Below, piece after piece: positions 6,181 through 10,882 of a stretch of DNA of 10,882 nt. Position 1 is the stretch's first letter. Every line of letters starts with the position of its first letter. The notes under the pieces are model-generated. The model was given only the letters and a program-made list of their open reading frames with translations, was not told the origin of the DNA and ran no database searches. Location of the stretch: assembly GCA_011522905.1 (NCBI GenBank), contig WTIB01000243.1, forward strand, positions 1 to 10,882. Reading direction: 5' to 3'. Position numbers and translations under genes: made by a program. The stretch comes from Crocinitomicaceae bacterium (GTDB lineage: Bacteria; Bacteroidota; Bacteroidia; Flavobacteriales_D; Crocinitomicaceae).

Positions 6181-9100
6181 ATGGAACAGGTAGCACCTTA
6201 CAAACCCAAAAATAAAATTCGAATTGTTACCGCTGCGTCACTTTTTGACGGTCACGATGCAGCTATAAACATCATGAGACGTATTATTCAATCCACAGGA
6301 TGCGAGGTGATACATTTGGGGCATGATCGTTCTGTTGAGGAAGTTGTAAATTGTGCAATTCAGGAAGATGCTCAAGCCATTGCGATGACTTCATATCAAG
6401 GAGGTCACAATGAATATTTTAAGTATATGTATGATTTGCTTAAAGAAAAGGGTGCGCCTCAAATTAAAATTTTTGGTGGAGGTGGTGGAACAATACTGCC
6501 TTCCGAAATAAAAGAACTTCAAGAATACGGAATTGAAAGGATATACCATCCAGATGATGGTCGTTCACTTGGCTTGCAAGGAATGATTAACGATTTGGTG
6601 GAGCGCTGTGATATTGCAGTAGGAGAGAAGCTAGAGTACAGCATAAAAGACCTAAAGGAAAAAAATGTGCCTGGTTTGGCCAGAATGATTTCTGCAGCTG
6701 AAAACTTCTCTGAAAAGCATAAAGACATTATTGAATCCTTAAGAAAGGAAGCAAGTAAAATCAATACACCTATACTAGGAATTACAGGTACTGGTGGTGC
6801 AGGAAAATCATCCTTGGTTGATGAACTCGTTCGAAGATTTCTAGTCGATTTTAGTGATAAACAAATAGCAGTTGTTTCGGTTGACCCTTCTAAGCGTAAA
6901 ACAGGAGGAGCATTGCTTGGAGATAGAATTCGTATGAATTCGATAAAAAATGACCGAGTTTACATGCGATCTCTTGCAACACGACAATCAAACTTGGCAC
7001 TTTCAAAGCACGTGGCTGATGCTTTAGCCATTTTAAAGGTGGCATCTTATGATTTAATTATTTTAGAGACCTCAGGAATAGGTCAATCTGATACTGAAAT
7101 CTTGGACCATTCAGATGTTTCCTTGTACGTTATGACTCCAGAATATGGAGCCGCAACCCAATTGGAAAAAATTGACATGCTCGATTTTGCGGATGTTATC
7201 GCCTTAAACAAGTTTGATAAACGTGGTGCCTTAGATGCCTTAAGGGATGTGCGTAAGCAGTACCAAAGAAATCACAATTTGTGGGATTCCAAAATTGATG
7301 ACATGCCGGTTCATGGGACAATCGCCTCTCAATTTAATGATCCTGGCATGAATTCCTTGTACAAGGTAATTATGGATCAAATTGTTGAAAAAACAGGTTC
7401 AGAATTGGTTTCAACTTTTGAAATTACACGTGAAATGTCTGAAAAGATATTCGTCATTCCACCTGAGCGAACAAGATACCTATCCGAGATATCAGAGAAC
7501 AATAGAGCATACGACAAGTGGGTCAATGAGCAGGTTGAAGTAGCTGTTAAGCTTCAGGGGCTTGATTCTTCCATTGAAAGCTTGAAAAATTCAGATATCG
7601 AGGACAAAGACCGTTTGATAAAAAATGTTCAGGAGCTATTTGAAAAGGAAAAGCTGAATTTTGACCCTAAGAATTGGGAATTGCTTCAAAATTGGAAAGA
7701 TAAAAAAGAGGCTTTCGAAAATCCAGTCTATGAATTCAAAGTAAGGGATAAAGTACTCAAGATGAAAACACATACCGAGTCTTTATCTCATTCTCAAATT
7801 CCCAAGGTAGCTTCTCCAAATTACAGAAGCTGGGGGGACATTCTGAAATGGATTTTACAAGAGAATTTCCCTGGAGATTTTCCTTATACTGCTGGATTAT
7901 TTCCATTCAAAAGGGAAGGAGAGGATCCTACAAGAATGTTTGCAGGAGAAGGTGGTCCAGAAAGAACAAATAAACGATTCCATTATGTGAGTCTTGGAAT
8001 GCCCGCAAAAAGATTGTCTACGGCATTTGATTCTGTTACGCTGTATGGAAATGACCCTGATTTGAGACCCGATATTTATGGAAAAATCGGAAATGCTGGG
8101 GTGTCTATTTGCTGTTTAGACGATGCCAAAAAATTATATTCTGGATTTGATTTGAGTCATCCAGCAACTTCAGTTTCGATGACAATTAATGGTCCTGCGC
8201 CGATGCTTCTTGCTTTTTTCATGAATGCTGCTATTGATCAGAATTGTGAAAAATATATAACGGAGCATGGTCTTGAAGCCGATGTTGAAAAAAAGATCAA
8301 TGCCATCTACAAAAAGAAAGGAGTTGAAAGACCACAATACAATGGTGAATTACCGGAAGGTAATGATGGTTTAGGACTCATGTTGTTAGGTGTAACTGGA
8401 GATCAAGTTCTGGATAAGGATGTTTATAAGGAAATCAAAGCAAGCACCTTAAAACAAGTTCGTGGAACTGTTCAGGCAGACATTCTAAAAGAAGATCAGG
8501 CCCAAAATACATGTATATTTTCTACGGAATTCGCCTTGAGGCTAATGGGAGATGTTCAAGAATATTTTATAGACAAGGGCGTTCGGAATTTTTATTCAGT
8601 TTCTATTTCGGGATATCATATCGCAGAAGCTGGTGCAAATCCAATTACCCAGCTTGCTTTTACTTTGGCAAATGGATTTACTTATGTAGAGTATTACCTC
8701 AGTAGAGGGATGAACATAAATGATTTTGGTCCTAATTTATCTTTCTTTTTCTCGAATGGAATTGATCCTGAGTATGCCGTAATAGGTCGTGTAGCAAGAA
8801 GGATATGGGCCAAAGCACTTGGTAAAAAATATGGGGCAAATGCACGTGCGCAAATGTTGAAATATCATATTCAGACTTCCGGTCGTTCGTTACACGCACA
8901 GGAAATAGATTTTAATGATATCCGTACCACTTTGCAGGCTTTGTATGCGATATACGACAATTGTAATTCTCTACATACCAATGCTTATGATGAGGCGATT
9001 ACGACACCAACGGAAGAATCTGTTCGTCGTGCAATGGCCATACAGCTCATTATCAATAGAGAGCTAGGTTTGGCAAAAAATGAAAATCCATTACAAGGCT

Positions 9101-9561
9101 CTTTCATCATTGAGGATCTTACAAACCTTGTAGAAGAGGCAGTTCTTATTGAATTTGATAGAATTACGGAAAGAGGTGGAGTTCTTGGGGCAATGGAGAC
9201 GATGTACCAAAGGTCTAAAATTCAAGAGGAATCTTTGTATTATGAAACGCTCAAGCATACTGGAGATTTCCCAATAATTGGAGTCAATACATTTTTGAGC
9301 TCAAAAGGATCTCCAACCATACTTCCTAAAGAAGTTATTAGGGCGACTGAAGAGGAGAAAAAGTTTCAGATTTCAATGCTTGGCCATTTGAACAAAGGAA
9401 ATCAAAAAGAAGTGGCAGACGGGCTTAAGGCAATTCAAGATGCTGCTGTGAATAATCAGAATATTTTCGAGGAGCTCATGGAGACCTGTAAAGTGGCCTC
9501 TTTAGGTCAAGTGACTAATGCTTTATTTGAAGTAGGTGGTCAGTATCGTCGCAACATGTAA
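6181..9561 (+). CDS. icmF: Fused isobutyryl-CoA mutase IcmF (B12 domain, G-protein chaperone and mutase in one chain)
   Basis: A 1126-residue adenosylcobalamin enzyme that interconverts isobutyryl-CoA and n-butyryl-CoA, linking valine and fatty-acid metabolism. Domain order is typical of IcmF. The B12-binding domain covers about 12-145 (SLFDGHDAA with cobalt-ligand His25, SYQGGH, FGGGGG). A MeaB-like GTPase domain covers about 170-430: P-loop GTGGAGKS with Lys209, DPSKRKTGGALLGDRIRM, ETSGIGQSD at 296-304, and NKFD at 343-346. A linker follows, then the mutase TIM barrel from about 550 to the end. Specificity residues fit IcmF rather than methylmalonyl-CoA mutase: Phe587 (RMFAGEGG) replaces the MCM Tyr, and Gln775 (AQNTCIF) replaces the carboxylate-binding Arg. 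The catalytic-region His813 (GYHIAEAG) is kept. The ATG directly follows a TTTTAG repeat. The Smr gene starts 10 bases after the stop and is probably co-transcribed. No frame break is seen. Confidence 0.97.
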   Translation: MEQVAPYKPKNKIRIVTAASLFDGHDAAINIMRRIIQSTGCEVIHLGHDRSVEEVVNCAIQEDAQAIAMTSYQGGHNEYFKYMYDLLKEKGAPQIKIFGGGGGTILPSEIKELQEYGIERIYHPDDGRSLGLQGMINDLVERCDIAVGEKLEYSIKDLKEKNVPGLARMISAAENFSEKHKDIIESLRKEASKINTPILGITGTGGAGKSSLVDELVRRFLVDFSDKQIAVVSVDPSKRKTGGALLGDRIRMNSIKNDRVYMRSLATRQSNLALSKHVADALAILKVASYDLIILETSGIGQSDTEILDHSDVSLYVMTPEYGAATQLEKIDMLDFADVIALNKFDKRGALDALRDVRKQYQRNHNLWDSKIDDMPVHGTIASQFNDPGMNSLYKVIMDQIVEKTGSELVSTFEITREMSEKIFVIPPERTRYLSEISENNRAYDKWVNEQVEVAVKLQGLDSSIESLKNSDIEDKDRLIKNVQELFEKEKLNFDPKNWELLQNWKDKKEAFENPVYEFKVRDKVLKMKTHTESLSHSQIPKVASPNYRSWGDILKWILQENFPGDFPYTAGLFPFKREGEDPTRMFAGEGGPERTNKRFHYVSLGMPAKRLSTAFDSVTLYGNDPDLRPDIYGKIGNAGVSICCLDDAKKLYSGFDLSHPATSVSMTINGPAPMLLAFFMNAAIDQNCEKYITEHGLEADVEKKINAIYKKKGVERPQYNGELPEGNDGLGLMLLGVTGDQVLDKDVYKEIKASTLKQVRGTVQADILKEDQAQNTCIFSTEFALRLMGDVQEYFIDKGVRNFYSVSISGYHIAEAGANPITQLAFTLANGFTYVEYYLSRGMNINDFGPNLSFFFSNGIDPEYAVIGRVARRIWAKALGKKYGANARAQMLKYHIQTSGRSLHAQEIDFNDIRTTLQALYAIYDNCNSLHTNAYDEAITTPTEESVRRAMAIQLIINRELGLAKNENPLQGSFIIEDLTNLVEEAVLIEFDRITERGGVLGAMETMYQRSKIQEESLYYETLKHTGDFPIIGVNTFLSSKGSPTILPKEVIRATEEEKKFQISMLGHLNKGNQKEVADGLKAIQDAAVNNQNIFEELMETCKVASLGQVTNALFEVGGQYRRNM

Positions 9562-9571
9562 AACTACCTGA

Positions 9572-10093
9572 ATGAAATTTACAATTGGAGAAAGGGTTTC
9601 AATTCTTAATGAAACTGGAAGCTATCTTATTTTAGAAATAAGCGATACCAAAATAAAGGTAGAAGATGAGCATGGTTTTGATAGCGAGGTTCCAATATCT
9701 TTAATTGTAAAAACCAAACCGATTGAAAGCAGTAGAATTGTAATTAAAGATGACGAGGAATTCAATCCTGTTCGAAAAAAAAGAGACTTAAATCGAATTC
9801 CTTCTATTGACTTACATTTTGAAGCCTTAATCGAAGATGATGATCGCTACAGTTCTTATGATAAATTAAATTATCAGATTAAACGATTCAGGGAGTTTAT
9901 CAACCAAAATTTAGCCAAGAGAAAAACGAAAGTCCTTGTTATTCATGGCATAGGTGAGGGTAGATTAAAAAGTGAAATTATGACCTTAATTTATAAAAGT
10001 GAGGGATACGCCATGCATGATGCCAACTATAGTCCTCAAGGAGTGGGTGCATCTTTTATAGAGATCACGCTATCAAAGGCTGAGCCTATCTAA
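9572..10093 (+). CDS. Smr-domain protein with N-terminal beta-barrel-like domain
   Basis: A 173-residue cytoplasmic protein. Residues 1-48 look like a small beta barrel of the kind found in other Bacteroidota Smr proteins (GERVSILNETGSYLILEI and IKVEDEHGFDSEVP). A charged linker of about 30 residues follows, then an Smr domain (about 78-168). Smr motifs are IDLHFEAL (His82), IHGIGEGRLKSEI at 124-136, and YSPQGVGASFIEI near the end. Smr domains occur at the end of MutS2 and as stand-alone nucleases that act on DNA or on mRNA of stalled ribosomes; the target here is unknown. The ATG lies 10 bases after the icmF stop, so it is probably read from the icmF transcript. It ends 3 bases before the convergent ferredoxin stop. 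Confidence 0.9.
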   Translation: MKFTIGERVSILNETGSYLILEISDTKIKVEDEHGFDSEVPISLIVKTKPIESSRIVIKDDEEFNPVRKKRDLNRIPSIDLHFEALIEDDDRYSSYDKLNYQIKRFREFINQNLAKRKTKVLVIHGIGEGRLKSEIMTLIYKSEGYAMHDANYSPQGVGASFIEITLSKAEPI

Positions 10094-10096
10094 TCA

Positions 10097-10444
10097 TTAT
10101 AGGTGAAGAAAGCTCTTTTTAGCCAATAATTCATCTTCCGACTCTCGATAATCGGGGTCATCTACACAGCAGTCAACAGGACAAACTGCCGCACATTGTG
10201 GCTCATCATGAAAACCAACACATTCCGTGCATTTATCATGGGTGATATAGTAGACATCCATATCTACTGGTTCTTGAGTTTGGTCCGCTTCAATTTGATC
10301 ACCGTCAAGTGTGGTTATCATGCCTTTTAGTGAAGTCCCATCTGAATATTTCCATTCGGCTCCACCTTCATAAATCGCATTATTTGGACATTCTGGTTCA
10401 CATGCTCCACAATTAATACATTCGTCAGTAATCATTATTGCCAT
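10097..10444 (-). CDS. 2[4Fe-4S] ferredoxin with long insert between the clusters
   Basis: A 115-residue electron-transfer protein. The first cluster motif is C-x2-C-x2-C-x3-C-P (Cys9, 12, 15, 19). The second is C-x2-C-x8-C-x3-C-P (Cys72, 75, 84, 88), the widened form found in Allochromatium-type ferredoxins with low redox potentials. CC at 92-93 adds two more cysteines. Between the clusters is an acidic stretch of about 45 residues (YSDGTSLKGMITTLDGDQIE) not found in short clostridial ferredoxins. The start is ATG 10444 (MAIMITDEC); a TTG at 10453 could add three residues but is less likely. A perfect -7 box precedes it. It diverges from the acyl-CoA reductase gene by 85 bases, and I recall these two genes being neighbours in other Bacteroidota. 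The redox partner is not proven. Confidence 0.93.
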   Translation of the reverse strand: MAIMITDECINCGACEPECPNNAIYEGGAEWKYSDGTSLKGMITTLDGDQIEADQTQEPVDMDVYYITHDKCTECVGFHDEPQCAAVCPVDCCVDDPDYRESEDELLAKKSFLHL

Positions 10445-10461
10445 ATCAAACAAATTTTGTA

Positions 10462-10469
10462 CAAATATA
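10462..10469 (-). promoter_or_regulatory. Bacteroidota -7 box for the ferredoxin gene
   Basis: TATATTTG on the minus strand matches TAnnTTTG exactly and ends 17 bases before ATG 10444. A TTG lies 25 bases further upstream (10497-10495), the same spacing seen ahead of tatA. Confidence 0.6.
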
Positions 10470-10517
10470 AAAACGGAAATTGGAATCTTTTGTTCAATTC
10501 AGAAAAAAGATGCTTAG

Positions 10518-10525
10518 TATATTTG
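10518..10525 (+). promoter_or_regulatory. Bacteroidota -7 box for the acyl-CoA reductase gene
   Basis: TATATTTG matches TAnnTTTG exactly and ends only 4 bases before the GTG start at 10530, implying a leaderless transcript. The ferredoxin -7 box carries the identical octamer on the other strand about 50 bases away. Confidence 0.6.
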
Positions 10526-10529
10526 TGGC

Positions 10530-10882
10530 GTGAAAAAAGAACAAATAGAAATTGCTTTTAATCAGCTGGGAAAATTAATGATTCATTTTGGTGAATCTAA
10601 GGCATGGACTGGATTTGATTTAGGAGTAACGGAAGAGGAGTACAGTCAATTTAATGAGCTTATTCTTAAACAGAAGCATTACAATGGTTGGTTTACTGAA
10701 GATATGGTAAGAAAATCCTTACTAAACCTAGGTAAATTATTGGATGGAGAAAAGCTCTCCACATGGACAGAAAAGTATGAATTTGCTGAAAAACCAAAAA
10801 CCATTGCCGTAATTATGGCAGGAAATATACCATTGGTCGGTTTTCATGATTTTTTAAGTGTTTTAATTTCTGGAAATAAGCT
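10530..10882 (+). CDS. LuxC-family acyl-CoA reductase (C-terminus cut by window edge)
   Basis: N-terminal 117 codons of an NAD(P)H-dependent acyl-CoA reductase of the LuxC type, which reduces acyl-CoA or acyl groups to aldehydes through an acyl-cysteine intermediate. The recognisable piece is the start of the aldehyde-dehydrogenase-like fold: KPKTIAVIMAGNIPLVGFHD, then FLSVLISGNK at the window edge. The helical N-terminal region (KKEQIEIAFNQLGKLMIHFG and a Trp-containing WTGFDLGVTEEEY) resembles Bacteroidota homologues. The catalytic Cys lies beyond the window. The start is GTG 10530; the first in-frame ATG is 16 codons later and would truncate the N-terminus. It diverges from the ferredoxin gene, which suggests a possible redox link but does not prove it. 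The natural product in non-luminous Bacteroidota is not settled. Confidence 0.85.
   Translation, partial: MKKEQIEIAFNQLGKLMIHFGESKAWTGFDLGVTEEEYSQFNELILKQKHYNGWFTEDMVRKSLLNLGKLLDGEKLSTWTEKYEFAEKPKTIAVIMAGNIPLVGFHDFLSVLISGNK

Noticed and set aside
6519..6764. Minus-strand 81-residue frame inside icmF
   Set aside because: Antisense to the B12/GTPase linker region of icmF.
8511..8705. Plus-strand frame inside the mutase domain of icmF
   Set aside because: Out-of-frame reading of conserved mutase sequence.
1..10882. Mobile element, prophage, toxin-antitoxin or CRISPR content
   Set aside because: No transposase, integrase, phage structural gene, repeat-spacer array or toxin-antitoxin pair is recognisable; base composition looks even throughout.

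Overview
The window looks like a stretch of chromosome from an AT-rich member of the Bacteroidota (Cytophagia/Flavobacteriia-like; order uncertain). Four things point there: perfect TAnnTTTG boxes (the Bacteroidota -7 element) just upstream of several genes, often only a few bases from the start codon; almost no Shine-Dalgarno sequences; the gene types (fused isobutyryl-CoA mutase IcmF, DUF1343/NamZ lipoprotein, LuxC-type acyl-CoA reductase beside a long-insert 2[4Fe-4S] ferredoxin, KOW-like/Smr protein); and the lipoprotein signals. I see no tRNA, rRNA, CRISPR, insertion sequence or phage gene.

Layout. 1-1040 (minus): C-terminally cut FtsX/LolC/E-type ABC transporter permease with a TTG start. 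1021-2267 (plus): lipoprotein of the NamZ/DUF1343 exo-N-acetylmuramidase family, split by a 2-base insertion near 1243. 4055-2264 (minus): HDAC-like deacetylase, TatA/E translocase subunit and PurE; tatA and purE overlap. 4199-4384 (plus): tiny acidic lipoprotein followed by a terminator. 4485-4724 (plus): possible one-helix membrane protein. 5228-4728 (minus): YkgJ-like Cys-cluster protein. 5294-5515 (plus): unrecognised small protein. 5558-6097 (plus): secreted CAP-domain protein. 6181-9561 (plus): IcmF, followed 10 bases later by an Smr-domain protein (9572-10093). 10444-10097 (minus): ferredoxin, divergent from a LuxC-family acyl-CoA reductase (10530 to the window end).

The genes are mostly housekeeping, envelope and acyl-CoA functions packed very tightly. 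Convergent neighbours overlap by 4 bases or lie 3 bases apart, and divergent neighbours share short promoter regions. The metabolic theme on the right is acyl-CoA chemistry: IcmF interconverts isobutyryl-CoA and n-butyryl-CoA, and LuxC-type enzymes reduce acyl-CoA or acyl groups to aldehydes, with a ferredoxin next to it. On the left the theme is the envelope: lipoprotein release, muropeptide recycling and Tat export. I found no convincing undescribed multi-gene system. The best leads are the broken namZ, the palindrome holding two divergent TTG starts, the phased TTTTAG repeats ahead of icmF, the apparently leaderless promoters, and two unassigned small proteins.
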